Shown: one piece after another, positions 31,106 through 39,169 of the stretch
Numbering within the stretch: the first letter of the stretch is position 1
Layout of the letters: every line of letters begins with the position of its first letter
Virus record (IMG/VR): IMGVR_UViG_3300033141_001797
Location: 1 to 40,162 of that record
From: a virus
Reading direction: 5' to 3' (one strand)
Length of the DNA stretch: 40,162 nt
Made by a program: the position numbers and the translations under genes
The notes under the pieces: model-generated
Told to the model about the DNA's origin: nothing
Databases searched by the model: none
The model's input: only the letters and a program-made list of their open reading frames with translations

Positions 31106-32143
31106 TTATTTCCATACTTCATGTGTCCTGGTGATTTTACTATACGCCATCTGTGTAATTCGATCTATAGACGCCCCGTCAATAAGTGCGAATACGATAC
31201 CTTGATGTGCTCCAGATGATTTAATAATTTCTGCCTGGTTTTTTCTATTGGTTAGATTCTTGACTTGATCGTATATAATCAAGGCAGATCGTATTATTTC
31301 ATCTCTTTCGTCTTCAATTGATTTAATAGCACTCTTAATTTTTGAATATAATTCATCAGGTATTTTTGTGAGCATATCTTCAATCGTATCATTTTTGACT
31401 GCATCTAATATTCGTTTATTGCTGCATTCTGTCATTATTTTATGCAATCGGATATAATCAGCTGCCTTAATTTTGATTCTTAGTCCGTTTGAATATCTTG
31501 CTACAAATCCTTCCTGTACTGTGCCATCTATTTGTTTTGCACGTTCCAGTATCTCTTGTATCGTGCCACTGAAATATTTTACATGGGATAATCCTAAGTA
31601 TGCGGCTTCTTTTTTTATATCAATATTTTCAATTCCTGTTTTTATATTTCTAATCGCAAGCAATACCAGATCACTCCGTCCCTTATAATCTACGACTATC
31701 CTGTTTTCAGGATAAATTATTTCAAATAGATATGTATATCCTGGTATGAAATCAGATGACGAGCACATGTTTTGTATTTTCTTGGTTGCCCATATAGCCA
31801 TATCAGAATCAAATGACCCCCTCGTAGCAATCGCAGGTTTCCCCTGATGATGATACAGGATACCTAATGATCCATCAAGTTTTTCTGTAATTTGTGGAAG
31901 TTCATCTGGTAGGTTTTTTAGTGTGGTTTCTTTTGTTTCACCAAAATTAAAAAATTTTGAAAATGAATTTGATATTATTTCATTTTCATATATGATACAT
32001 CCCCTGCAATTCATTGTAGTATCATTCCACCGCCGAGCGTATTGTGCCTTTGCAGTATAATTTAGGATGCATAGTTCTGGATCGGATGGATGTTTCCTCA
32101 TTCGTATATACCCCTTTGCAATTTCTTCATTTATCTTTTTCAT
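31106..32143 (-). CDS. RNA ligase, T4 Rnl1 family
   Basis: A 345-aa protein with nucleotidyltransferase motifs in order: motif I EKLDGSLGI with adenylated Lys88, TRGSF nearby, motif III YLFEIIYPENRIVVDY, motif IV EGFVARYSNG and motif V RIKIKAADY. The match to T4 RnlA layout is clear. Rnl1-type enzymes repair tRNAs cut by host anticodon nucleases. It lies between large terminase and portal. No polynucleotide kinase is recognisable, which T4 needs for full repair; a host enzyme may fill in. Confidence 0.88.
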   Translation of the reverse strand: MKKINEEIAKGYIRMRKHPSDPELCILNYTAKAQYARRWNDTTMNCRGCIIYENEIISNSFSKFFNFGETKETTLKNLPDELPQITEKLDGSLGILYHHQGKPAIATRGSFDSDMAIWATKKIQNMCSSSDFIPGYTYLFEIIYPENRIVVDYKGRSDLVLLAIRNIKTGIENIDIKKEAAYLGLSHVKYFSGTIQEILERAKQIDGTVQEGFVARYSNGLRIKIKAADYIRLHKIMTECSNKRILDAVKNDTIEDMLTKIPDELYSKIKSAIKSIEDERDEIIRSALIIYDQVKNLTNRKNQAEIIKSSGAHQGIVFALIDGASIDRITQMAYSKITRTHEVWK

Positions 32144-32331
32144 TTTTTACAGTTACATTCATCGTATTTATCGCATCTACTTACACGTACACTATATTTT
32201 GCAGGAGATGGTCCGATTATATCATTTTCATCAATACATTCTGCACACGCGTCGCCAACTGGATAAAATGCGGTAATAAAACTTTTGCAGTAACTAATTC
32301 TACGTCCATATACACAATATTCGTTTGCCAT
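32140..32331 (-). CDS. Small cysteine-rich protein
   Basis: A 63-aa protein with seven or so cysteines (CVYGRRISYC, DACAECIDE, RCDKYDECNC), suggesting metal binding. It sits between large terminase and RNA ligase and overlaps the ligase start (ATGA type). Function unknown; a zinc-dependent adaptor is possible. Confidence 0.6.
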   Translation of the reverse strand: MANEYCVYGRRISYCKSFITAFYPVGDACAECIDENDIIGPSPAKYSVRVSRCDKYDECNCKK

Positions 32332-32336
32332 TTTTT

Positions 32337-33971
32337 TTACATTTCCACCGAAGTAACTATCATTCCGCTCCTGCTCAAATCCCTAACCATCTCCATCGCA
32401 TCCGGGCCGTCGTCATGGCCCTTTTTTGGAATATAATATCGTAATTGATCCAGTAGCATTTTTTGATCTTTTTTAAACATGATATAACCGTTTGATATAT
32501 CAGGCTCCAATGATTCAATCCTCGCCTCTTTATTTTTGCTGGCGTTGTTGGTCTCTACGAATGGAATGAATAATCCCTCATTCATACTTTCCTCTGCTGC
32601 CTGATCCTTAAAAAGTTCTTGAAATGCTATTGATTCGATTGCAAATTTCTGGAATTTGAACCCCATATCATAATATTTTCTCGCGTATTTGAATATATCT
32701 TGAAGTATTTTTGTTGGTCTTCGCCTTTCAATGTCCGCTTCCAATGTAAATAATCGATTTGTTTTGCTCATTGCAGATACCATTATAGCCGAATAATCAC
32801 CCGTGCTTGTTTTTCCAAGACTCGGATCACATGATCCAAATAGTCTGCAATCGCTTAATTTTACAGGCATTCCTATATCTTCTGGATTAAGATATATTTC
32901 AACCCCACCATCGGTCGGTTTTTTTATGATGGAATAAAAATAGAATTTCTGAAATAATGCATCATCTAATGAGATTGGATCATTCTGAAATTCGCTGTCA
33001 AAACTTGGTATGCCTTCATCTATTCTTTTCTTCATCAAAAAATAATAATTCTGTCCGTCAGGCCAGAGAACATCAGTACCTTCGAGCATTGCATTTTGAT
33101 TTTTCGTATAGAATTTGAGTGCGTCACTGTGTCGATCTTCATTGTCTATATTAATGTATATGTTCTGCCATACGTCCCATAGGGCGGCGTTTTTTGCGAA
33201 TGATTTTACGGCTCGGTACTTCTTACTTAACCATCCGGGATTTTGTAATGTATTACTCAATAAACTTTCATGATGTAATATTGTGCCTATGAAAAAGTAG
33301 TGCGTCTTTGTATCGCCAACCTTCATCACCGCACGGTTGAACCACCGCTCTAATTTCGTTCTCTGCTCCGGGGTATTTGTATTCTCATCATTCTCTATAT
33401 CGTCAAGTATCACAAGCCCCGGCCGGAACTCCCTATTTTTCCGGCCCCTGATTTTCATGCCTGCCCCGAGTCCCTGGATCAATATCCCGGTCTTTGTCTT
33501 CATGCTATTGGTTCCCCACGGAACGCCCCGCATATTTCCAAAGTCCCGGAGTATCAATTCATTTTCTTCCAGTTCATCCTTCACGCCGCTAATATCAAGG
33601 GCGGCCTGATCGAATGTGTCCTTAATCAATAGAATATATTTTGATTTTTCATAGCAGATATTCCAGAGTATCTGTGCGGTTACTGTTATTGTAGATTTGG
33701 CTGATCCCCGGGGACTTGCATTTGCTATTTTCACGCCGTCGGGAGTACCGGAGAGTTTCTGTATCTCATGCATTAGATTGGTATGCATGATTGATCCTGG
33801 TAGACTGAAATAATTACGGAGATAGTATTTTGAAAAGAAAGAGAAATCAAATTCCCCGATATTATATGCGAGCTGGGGTTCTGTGTAATTCTCCAGGGGG
33901 TGCAGCTGGGATTCTGTGTAATTGGATTTGAGGTATGATATGAGGTAATCTGATGGAGAGGATGTCATCAT
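32337..33971 (-). CDS. Terminase large subunit
   Basis: A 544-aa DNA-packaging motor. The ATPase has Walker A-like ASPRGSAKST (residues 85-94) and Walker B LVILDDIEND. The RNase H-like nuclease shows FGSCDPSLGKTSTGDYSAIM with its catalytic Asp, KFAIESIAFQELF, and GHDDGPDAMEMV at the end. It follows genes of unknown function and precedes portal by two genes. A short direct repeat encodes NYTESQL and NYTEPQL in the N-terminal region. Confidence 0.92.
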   Translation of the reverse strand: MMTSSPSDYLISYLKSNYTESQLHPLENYTEPQLAYNIGEFDFSFFSKYYLRNYFSLPGSIMHTNLMHEIQKLSGTPDGVKIANASPRGSAKSTITVTAQILWNICYEKSKYILLIKDTFDQAALDISGVKDELEENELILRDFGNMRGVPWGTNSMKTKTGILIQGLGAGMKIRGRKNREFRPGLVILDDIENDENTNTPEQRTKLERWFNRAVMKVGDTKTHYFFIGTILHHESLLSNTLQNPGWLSKKYRAVKSFAKNAALWDVWQNIYINIDNEDRHSDALKFYTKNQNAMLEGTDVLWPDGQNYYFLMKKRIDEGIPSFDSEFQNDPISLDDALFQKFYFYSIIKKPTDGGVEIYLNPEDIGMPVKLSDCRLFGSCDPSLGKTSTGDYSAIMVSAMSKTNRLFTLEADIERRRPTKILQDIFKYARKYYDMGFKFQKFAIESIAFQELFKDQAAEESMNEGLFIPFVETNNASKNKEARIESLEPDISNGYIMFKKDQKMLLDQLRYYIPKKGHDDGPDAMEMVRDLSRSGMIVTSVEM

Positions 33972-34595
33972 TCATTTTTTCCAATATTCATACTTCAATT
34001 GCCGCAATGTCAAAATAAGTACATCATCTGCTGTGGATGGGGTGTATGATAGGTGAGCAATCATCACATTATTATAGTAGAGTTCCTCTTTTTCACAATC
34101 AACTGATCTGAATATTGATCGCTCGGTGCGTTTTATATCAGTATATGTCATCAGATTATTTTTTATCGCTCCCGCAAGTATTTCATTAAAAAATCGTTCT
34201 GCTTGGAAATTAATTTCTCTAAACACATCAGGCGGTATTGGAAACGCCTGCTTGAAAGGATTAGGAACTTTTGTGGTTTTGATTATGTATTTATGATTTT
34301 TTCTTATTTTGGATTTTTCGTATGCATTATTCAAAGCATTCTCCATAATAGAATCTTTTGATAGTTCTATGATTGATGTTTTTGTGGGCGATGGTGAGTC
34401 TATTATTGTCCTGCCTTCCATTATACCCACCCGCACCAATGTAATATCTCCAAGTTTTACATCGTAATTGAAAAACCCATAAGGATTAACATTAACGAAT
34501 CTGGGAGCTGCTATTCTACAATTATCATTCAATAATTTAAGTTTTTCGTCTTTTGTCAGTGCCCCGAATTTTTTCAGGAAGTCGTCTTTATTCAT
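33972..34595 (-). CDS. Hypothetical protein upstream of terminase
   Basis: A 207-aa protein beginning MNKDDFLKKFGALTKDEKLK, abutting the large terminase gene. The middle has beta strands (YDVKLGDITLVRVGIMEGRT) followed by helices (AERFFNEILAGAIKNNLM). I do not recognise it. A role in packaging or head morphogenesis is possible from position only. Confidence 0.6.
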   Translation of the reverse strand: MNKDDFLKKFGALTKDEKLKLLNDNCRIAAPRFVNVNPYGFFNYDVKLGDITLVRVGIMEGRTIIDSPSPTKTSIIELSKDSIMENALNNAYEKSKIRKNHKYIIKTTKVPNPFKQAFPIPPDVFREINFQAERFFNEILAGAIKNNLMTYTDIKRTERSIFRSVDCEKEELYYNNVMIAHLSYTPSTADDVLILTLRQLKYEYWKK

Positions 34596-34830
34596 TTTTC
34601 GATTTTATTAGCATAAATTCCTTGAATTCTAATAAGCAGTTACCACAGAAATCAAAATATCTTTCGCCTTTATTATTAGTATGATCAGGATCCTCCTTAA
34701 ATACTTCATTAAGTATGTCTTCATTAAGAGATTTGATCCTAAGTTCTCTGCCAACTGCAAAAATTACGGCCCCGTAATTTTTAACATATTCATAAAATTT
34801 TCCGCACCTATCACATTTTTTAGCTATCAT
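34588..34830 (-). CDS. Zinc-finger protein
   Basis: An 80-aa protein with KKCDRCGKFYEY near its start and DFCGNCLLEFKEF near its end, a two-CxxC arrangement of a zinc ribbon. It overlaps both neighbours by a few bases, indicating an operon. Possible small nucleic-acid-binding or adaptor protein. Confidence 0.65.
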   Translation of the reverse strand: MIAKKCDRCGKFYEYVKNYGAVIFAVGRELRIKSLNEDILNEVFKEDPDHTNNKGERYFDFCGNCLLEFKEFMLIKSKNE

Positions 34831-35111
34831 TTTTCAGGTATTCTACGGAATTTATCGTACCTCATATTCTCGGTACATACCCGCTCAATTTTTCCAATTG
34901 CTATTAAGAATTCTATTGCATTCACAACAGTATTCCAGTTGAGTTTTGTTTTTTCCCTGAGTTCCACCTTATGCCATTCTGTATCTTCTGGAGCGTCTGC
35001 AAACGCCTCCCAGACTTTTAGAATGCAATCTGTGGTTTTTTTATTTTTTGAAGTCATGTTAATTTTTGTGAGTGGTGCCGGGGAGATGTTCGCACATCTT
35101 TCAACAGCCAT
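34827..35111 (-). CDS. Winged-helix protein, first late-block gene
   Basis: A 94-aa protein (76 aa if the ATG at 35057 is used). The pattern CILKVWEAFADAPEDTEWHK, then LREKTKLNWNTVVNAIEFLI and AIGKIERVCT, is a winged helix-turn-helix. It shares the NW-(R/N)-T-(A/V) recognition pattern with the gene at 3907-4197, suggesting paralogues or related regulators. It is first behind the candidate late promoter, so it may regulate the late genes. Confidence 0.65.
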   Translation of the reverse strand: MAVERCANISPAPLTKINMTSKNKKTTDCILKVWEAFADAPEDTEWHKVELREKTKLNWNTVVNAIEFLIAIGKIERVCTENMRYDKFRRIPEK

Positions 35112-35143
35112 TATATATTTTCGTAAACGCAGGAAACCCGACG

Positions 35144-35160
35144 CTTAATATACGTATTTT
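35144..35160 (-). promoter_or_regulatory. Candidate late promoter (TATA-like)
   Basis: On the minus strand AAAATACGTATATTAAG lies about 35-50 nt upstream of the ATG at 35111. It follows a U-rich terminator and precedes the long late block. It does not contain the 20-bp early element. Confidence 0.45.
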
Positions 35161-35221
35161 GCATCAAAGCACTGTAAGCGGTCGCACATGGCGAATTCAT
35201 CTTGATACCCGCTCCCCCGGC

Positions 35222-35236
35222 ATAAAAAAAATAAAA
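35222..35236 (-). terminator. U-rich terminator after coiled-coil gene
   Basis: The minus-strand transcript reads TTTTATTTTTTTTATG about 10 nt after the stop at 35247. Such a U-tract fits archaeal termination and separates the C unit from the late block. Confidence 0.6.
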
Positions 35237-35246
35237 CAAGAATCAG

Positions 35247-35717
35247 TTACCTATCCGATTCCCTGCTTATTGCCTTTATGCTTGCAATTCCCGCCTCGTA
35301 TTCCTCAATTATTATTTTTTTGGCGGCGATTTCTCTGGTCTTGTTTTTTATTTCCCTTTCTGAATTACTTTTGATACTTATCATGTATTTTTCTTTCTGG
35401 TCTTTCCATGTAAGATATGCTGCTTCATATCCATTATCAAGATCACATATCTCCTCTTCAATATCTAATATGTCCCTTTTGTTTTTTGAGATAAGCGCAG
35501 CAATTTCCAGTTCAAGCCGCGTTTTTTCAGTCGTATATTGCAGTTTGTAGGTTGCAGCCGTCGAAGCCAATTCACCCTCAATATTTGCAACTATATCACT
35601 TGTTTTGGTTTCTTCTTTGGCAATCACATCCTCTAATTCATTGACCTCTTCTCTTTCATTTATTTTCTTTTGATTCAATTCCTCAATTATTCCGTATCTG
35701 CTTTGACCTTCTACCAT
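35247..35717 (-). CDS. Coiled-coil protein in its own transcription unit
   Basis: A 156-aa protein almost entirely coiled coil (NQKKINEREEVNELEDVIAK, LEIAALISKNKRDILDIEEE). GGTGAT precedes the ATG. It is the only gene between promoter copy C and a U-rich terminator, so it is separately and probably early expressed. Function unknown; it may be structural or an inhibitor of host proteins. Confidence 0.65.
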   Translation of the reverse strand: MVEGQSRYGIIEELNQKKINEREEVNELEDVIAKEETKTSDIVANIEGELASTAATYKLQYTTEKTRLELEIAALISKNKRDILDIEEEICDLDNGYEAAYLTWKDQKEKYMISIKSNSEREIKNKTREIAAKKIIIEEYEAGIASIKAISRESDR

Positions 35718-35743
35718 AATATCACCGTTTTATTATTTTTTCT

Positions 35744-35779
35744 CTATATACTTATATAGTCATACAAGTATATATACTA
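35744..35779 (-). promoter_or_regulatory. Repeated early promoter/operator element, copy C
   Basis: Identical over 36 bp to 2311-2346. The 20-mer starts 41 nt upstream of the ATG at 35717. Contains the palindrome AGTATATATACT and the TATA-like CTATATAAG on the minus strand. Confidence 0.75.
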
Positions 35780-35925
35780 TTTAATTTTAAATGTTTTCCC
35801 GCCTATTTTGACAGTATTGTATTATCACTCATTTTATTAGGCTCTCCTAAATTACTGGTTTTATATGAAACAGATGAGCTGGATAAAAAAAAGCAGGGTG
35901 TTTGTGATGGACAACTTAAGCACAC
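35780..35925. other. Intergenic leader with micro-ORF
   Basis: No ordinary gene. On the minus strand a Shine-Dalgarno-like GGAG precedes ATG 35833 (MSDNTILSK, stop). One base back, another frame reads NTVKIGGKTFKIK before a stop, so a tiny gene disrupted by a frameshift, or a frameshifting peptide, is possible. A T-run in the minus strand at 35884-35892 follows the small-terminase gene. Confidence 0.35.
35884..35892 (-). terminator. U-tract after small terminase candidate
   Basis: Minus-strand GCTTTTTTTTATCC lies about 35 nt after the stop at 35926. It is a short archaeal-type U-tract ending the unit started at promoter D. Confidence 0.5.
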
Positions 35926-36384
35926 CTAATCTTTTTTCTTTTGATTCCTCAGGAGTTCACCGAGAGTCGCATCACCAAGATCATGCGTTACGGCGGCCTC
36001 TACCTTATCCGGGGCCTTCTCGATTATGCCGAGGCTCTGACCCATCGTGATAATATCATTACTGATCTTATTTAGTGTGGCATAGTCCTGTTTTCTTGCG
36101 GCTCCTTTTAGTGCCGCATATTTAGCGGCGATAGCATCTGATTTTAGTTTCTTTGGTTTGAAATAATTCTCGGATATAAACTCGATCAATGCTTTCTTAT
36201 CGTGTGAAATTTGGCTATGGGTGACACCGTATTTCACGGCTAATTTTGTGACTGGAATATCTGTATGGCCCATCGATAACATGATTCGCAGAACCTCCCC
36301 CCGGCGCTGACGGCATGTGTACTTTGTTTTGAGTTTGTCCGGGGGGGGTTGCGGGATGTTGGAATAGTCTACTATGTTAGCCAT
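35926..36384 (-). CDS. Terminase small subunit candidate
   Basis: A 152-aa protein with an N-terminal helix-turn-helix (IPVTKLAVKYGVTHSQISHD) and a helical centre (DAIAAKYAALKGAARKQDYA). It has the size and domain order of DNA-recognising small terminase subunits, and the large subunit lies 2 kb downstream. It is in an early-type unit with the methyltransferase instead of next to the large subunit, so an alternative is another DNA-binding regulator. Confidence 0.6.
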   Translation of the reverse strand: MANIVDYSNIPQPPPDKLKTKYTCRQRRGEVLRIMLSMGHTDIPVTKLAVKYGVTHSQISHDKKALIEFISENYFKPKKLKSDAIAAKYAALKGAARKQDYATLNKISNDIITMGQSLGIIEKAPDKVEAAVTHDLGDATLGELLRNQKKKD

Positions 36385-36386
36385 TG

Positions 36387-37592
36387 TTATATTATTTTAA
36401 CTGCTTTTTTATTTGTCAAGTTTTCCCAACGAGTTATGATTACATCGATGTATGCTTCGTCTAATTCCATCATGTAGCATATTCTGTTTGTTTGCTCGCA
36501 GGCGATTAGAGTGCTGCCGGAACCGCCGAATGGATCATAGCATATCTGATTCTTTTTGCTTGAGTTCATTAGTGCATTGACTATGATCCTAATTGGCTTC
36601 ATTGTTGGGTGTAAGTCATTCTTATGTGGCTTATTGACATCCCATACCGAAGTTTTAAACTCGCCTCGCCCATAAAATTTATGTTTTGTTGTCCATCCAA
36701 AAAATATGGGTTCATGTTTGTAGTTATAATCGCATCGCCCTAATACATGATTGTTTTTATTCCAAATTATTACGTGTCTATAGGGTAAACCCGCACTCAT
36801 CATCATCATCATCATCATCATCATCCCTTGAATCTGCGGACCGAATATATAATATGAGTTCGTCTCTGCCAAAATATCCCGGATATTCTCAAATGTTTTC
36901 TTCCATAGCTTACAAATATCGTCTTCGTTTAGATTATCAAATTTAATTTCTGTTTGTATGCGGTTTCCCTTATCACATGAATTTAAAAACGTGTTTTTGT
37001 TTGCATAATCCACGCCATAAGGCGGATCAGTAAAGACCATATCCGCCTTCTTTCCATCCATCAACCTATCAACATCCTCCTTAACTGTAGCATCCCCGCA
37101 CATGAGTCTATGAGTTCCAAGCTGATATATATCCCCTAATTTAGCTGTTGGTTCTTCGGGTGTCTCTGGGACTTCATCCTCTTCTATCTCGTTAATTTCA
37201 TCAAGTATATCATCTATCTCATCCTCTTCAAATCCAGACAGTAGAATATCTTCCGCATCTAATTCCTGTAGTATACCTGCCAGTAGATCATCATCCCATT
37301 CTCCATGAATTCTGTTAAGTGCAAGATTTAATGCCTTTTCTTTATGTTTTGGGATTTGATTTTTTGGAATAGAAATATTTATGAATTCCCATTCTAATTC
37401 TTTAGCGGCTTTCAGTGTCTGATGACCGCCTATAATTGCCATATTCTTATTGCATACTATCGAATGCGATTGTCCGAATTCATTGAGACTTCGTTTTAGT
37501 GCCTTGAAATCATGCTCGCTTATTTTCCGGGGGTTATAATCAGAGGGGAATACCTCTGATAGTTTCACCTTCTTTTCAGTCCAAGTTATCAT
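36387..37592 (-). CDS. ParB-like nuclease / N6-adenine methyltransferase fusion
   Basis: A 401-aa protein; the ATG at 37592 is chosen since residues upstream are only repeat translation. Residues 8-110 are a ParB/Srx-like domain (FPSDYNPRKISEHDFKAL, IIGGHQTLKAAKELE). From about 150 comes a DNA methyltransferase: MVFTDPPYG (DPPY, 189-192) and later FGGSGSTLIACEQTNR (SAM motif I), in beta-class order. Nine consecutive methionines (about 257-265) interrupt the methyltransferase domain. It likely methylates viral DNA against restriction. It is a common fusion in phages. Confidence 0.88.
   Translation of the reverse strand: MITWTEKKVKLSEVFPSDYNPRKISEHDFKALKRSLNEFGQSHSIVCNKNMAIIGGHQTLKAAKELEWEFINISIPKNQIPKHKEKALNLALNRIHGEWDDDLLAGILQELDAEDILLSGFEEDEIDDILDEINEIEEDEVPETPEEPTAKLGDIYQLGTHRLMCGDATVKEDVDRLMDGKKADMVFTDPPYGVDYANKNTFLNSCDKGNRIQTEIKFDNLNEDDICKLWKKTFENIRDILAETNSYYIFGPQIQGMMMMMMMMMSAGLPYRHVIIWNKNNHVLGRCDYNYKHEPIFFGWTTKHKFYGRGEFKTSVWDVNKPHKNDLHPTMKPIRIIVNALMNSSKKNQICYDPFGGSGSTLIACEQTNRICYMMELDEAYIDVIITRWENLTNKKAVKII
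36798..36824 (-). repeat. CAT/ATG microsatellite, 9 copies, coding poly-Met
   Basis: Nine uninterrupted CAT units encode nine Met residues within the methyltransferase gene. Changes in copy number keep the frame and would only alter loop length. Confidence 0.97.
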
Positions 37593-37750
37593 TTTGACCC
37601 CGACCACGACCTCGACATCGACCCCGACCTCGACCCCGACCTCGACATCGACCTCGACCTCGACATCGACATCGACCTCGACCTCGACCACGACCACGAC
37701 CTCGACCACGACATCGATAATATCGAAATAAGTCCAGTATTTATACTCAT
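37589..37750 (-). CDS. 53-aa Ser/Arg-dipeptide-repeat ORF
   Basis: Reads MSINTGLISILS followed by about 20 repeats of S-(R/W/M/G). Its TGA overlaps the ATG of the methyltransferase gene (ATGA at 37589-37592), the coupling style seen elsewhere in this genome, and it starts just after the stop of the preceding gene. No Shine-Dalgarno is visible. It may be a translated repeat-based microprotein or only a spacer. Confidence 0.4.
   Translation of the reverse strand: MSINTGLISILSMSWSRSWSWSRSRSMSMSRSRSMSRSGSRSGSMSRSWSGSK
37596..37718. repeat. Degenerate hexamer repeat GACCTC-like, about 20 copies
   Basis: About 20 head-to-tail hexamers of the form GAC-(C/A)(T/C/A)C (plus strand) upstream of the methyltransferase gene. 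Several frames stay open: one reads Ser/Arg dipeptides, one an acidic Val/Glu/Asp run. Copy-number slippage could modify spacing or a small protein. Confidence 0.93.
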
Positions 37751-37751
37751 T

Positions 37752-38096
37752 TTATTTTTGTTTTTTTGGAAGATCAAAGGATATGATACCCGCATCGATT
37801 ATGCTCCCCCTTCCAACAATTACTTCTTTCGTTTTCCAGGGTTCGACTTCATTAAATTCTCCGGTTTCTGTTGCCTGCATAAACCGCCCGGTGTCTGCAA
37901 TCCATGCAGCATCTTCTAAGAGCAGTTCACCATCAAACACCGCGGTTAATCTACCTGTCATTATCATTGTCACTGTCCGAATCAGATAGTTTTTTCCAAT
38001 TCTCCAGGGATGGATACGTGCAACATCATTACTATCTTCTTTCAATTCTTGTAGTTTTTCCTCTAATTCCTGTACTGTCAATTTATTTAAGTCCAT
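37752..38096 (-). CDS. Conserved phage protein of unknown function
   Basis: A 114-aa protein with IHPWRIGKNYLIRTVTMIMT, GRLTAVFDGELLLEDAAWIA, DTGRFMQATETGEFNEVEPW and IVGRGSIIDAGIISFDLPK. This series of motifs is familiar from many tailed phages near early genes, but I know no function. The N-terminal 25 residues form a short coiled coil. Confidence 0.7.
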   Translation of the reverse strand: MDLNKLTVQELEEKLQELKEDSNDVARIHPWRIGKNYLIRTVTMIMTGRLTAVFDGELLLEDAAWIADTGRFMQATETGEFNEVEPWKTKEVIVGRGSIIDAGIISFDLPKKQK

Positions 38097-38098
38097 TT

Positions 38099-38437
38099 TT
38101 ATTTTGCTATTATCGGCGTAAATCCAAAAATATCAATAAATTTTTTGGTTCCCTTTTCAAGTGCACTTTTTGTTTTTTCATCTGAAAAAAATAGCCCGCC
38201 TGAAACAACCAAATTCATTATTTCTAGTATAGAGAATTGTCTCCCTATTCTTGTGAACATATATCCTTCTACCATTAATCTTTTAATGTCCTCTTCAAGA
38301 TATTTTATTGATATATTCTGACGAAACGTTATTATATCATCATTGACTCCGCTCACATCATATAATGATATTTCATCATCTTTTATATCAGATATGTGTA
38401 TTAATTTTCCATCTTGTTTGTTTTTTTCAGTTTCCAT
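38099..38437 (-). CDS. Hypothetical early protein behind promoter D
   Basis: A 112-aa protein starting METEKNKQDGKLIHISDIKD. Leader AAAAAAAGGTGCGACA precedes the ATG. Central and C-terminal segments (YLEEDIKRLMVEGYMFTRIG, IMNLVVSGGLFFSDEKTKSA) are helical. First gene of the unit that includes the ParB-methyltransferase and small terminase candidate. Confidence 0.6.
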   Translation of the reverse strand: METEKNKQDGKLIHISDIKDDEISLYDVSGVNDDIITFRQNISIKYLEEDIKRLMVEGYMFTRIGRQFSILEIMNLVVSGGLFFSDEKTKSALEKGTKKFIDIFGFTPIIAK

Positions 38438-38467
38438 TGTCGCACCTTTTTTTATATGTTTTTCTGT

Positions 38468-38502
38468 CTATATACTTATATAGTCATACAAGTATATATA
38501 CT
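38468..38502 (-). promoter_or_regulatory. Repeated early promoter/operator element, copy D
   Basis: Matches copies A and C over 35 bp. The 20-mer starts 45 nt upstream of the ATG at 38437. It lies directly after the stop of the 25-aa membrane peptide gene (38504). Confidence 0.75.
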
Positions 38503-38503
38503 G

Positions 38504-38581
38504 CTATGGTTTCAACCTGAAAATTCCAAATACAATAGCCGCCCCTGCTATACATGCCCCTGCTAATATTGCGAATATCAT
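38504..38581 (-). CDS. 25-aa membrane peptide
   Basis: The peptide MIFAILAGACIAGAAIVFGI plus five residues is one hydrophobic helix with a basic end. Its ATG overlaps the TGA of the previous gene (38578-38581), so it is likely translated. Possible regulator of a membrane process; function unknown. Confidence 0.55.
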   Translation of the reverse strand: MIFAILAGACIAGAAIVFGIFRLKP

Positions 38582-39168
38582 TTTAAATTTAAAATCTTTT
38601 CCCGGATTTTCTTAATGTCCGTTTCTATTTCATCATATCCATCTCCCTGCACAAATACCCCATTTGCAAGAACCTTGAACATTAGATCATCAAATGCAAA
38701 CGCCAAATCAATAATAGTTTTTTCTCTATTTTCAATATCTATAGATTTTACAGCGGGTTTAAATGCCGATGTTTTGGAGATTTCTTTTGTATCTTTCTGA
38801 TTGGGTGTGGCTGGTAGTGTATTCTCTTTGTTCATCTTGTCTTTATACCATTTTTTTCTATAAATACTTTGGTATGTCTTGAGACATTTCTTACATCGCC
38901 GTGCCGACCCATGTAGATGTGATATATCGCACCCACAATCAACGCATAAATTACCAGCCAATACTTTAAGTGATTCGCTTTCTATCTTTCCCTTTTCAAT
39001 GCTTTTCTTCAGGGTATTGCATTCATCGCATTTCTCAAGCAATACGCCGCCTGAAACTCTATTATTGCACCCTACCGCAGGGCACTTATGATCCTTTGTT
39101 ACAAGTCTTTCACGTTGTCTGGATACCCTATCCTCGATCTCGTTTGCTCTGTCTATGTAGTCAACCAT
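38578..39168 (-). CDS. Multi-zinc-knuckle protein
   Basis: A 196-aa protein from ATG 39168. It has three cysteine groups: HKCPAVGCNN, LEKCDECNTLK, and LCVDCGCDISHLHGSARRCK followed by KCLK. The last, CxxCGxDISHLHGSARRCxxC, is a zinc domain common in phage and archaeal proteins next to nucleases. The C-terminal 70 residues are helical. Probable DNA/RNA-binding protein. Confidence 0.7.
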   Translation of the reverse strand: MVDYIDRANEIEDRVSRQRERLVTKDHKCPAVGCNNRVSGGVLLEKCDECNTLKKSIEKGKIESESLKVLAGNLCVDCGCDISHLHGSARRCKKCLKTYQSIYRKKWYKDKMNKENTLPATPNQKDTKEISKTSAFKPAVKSIDIENREKTIIDLAFAFDDLMFKVLANGVFVQGDGYDEIETDIKKIREKILNLK

Positions 39169-39169
39169 T

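Noticed and set aside
33865-33925. Short direct repeat in the large terminase N-terminus (NYTE-x-QL twice)
   Set aside because: Two imperfect copies only; probably a minor local duplication in a variable region without functional meaning.
37593-37709. Acidic Val/Glu/Asp N-terminal extension of the methyltransferase
   Set aside because: It only reads the hexamer repeat. The ParB domain begins right after the internal ATG at 37592.
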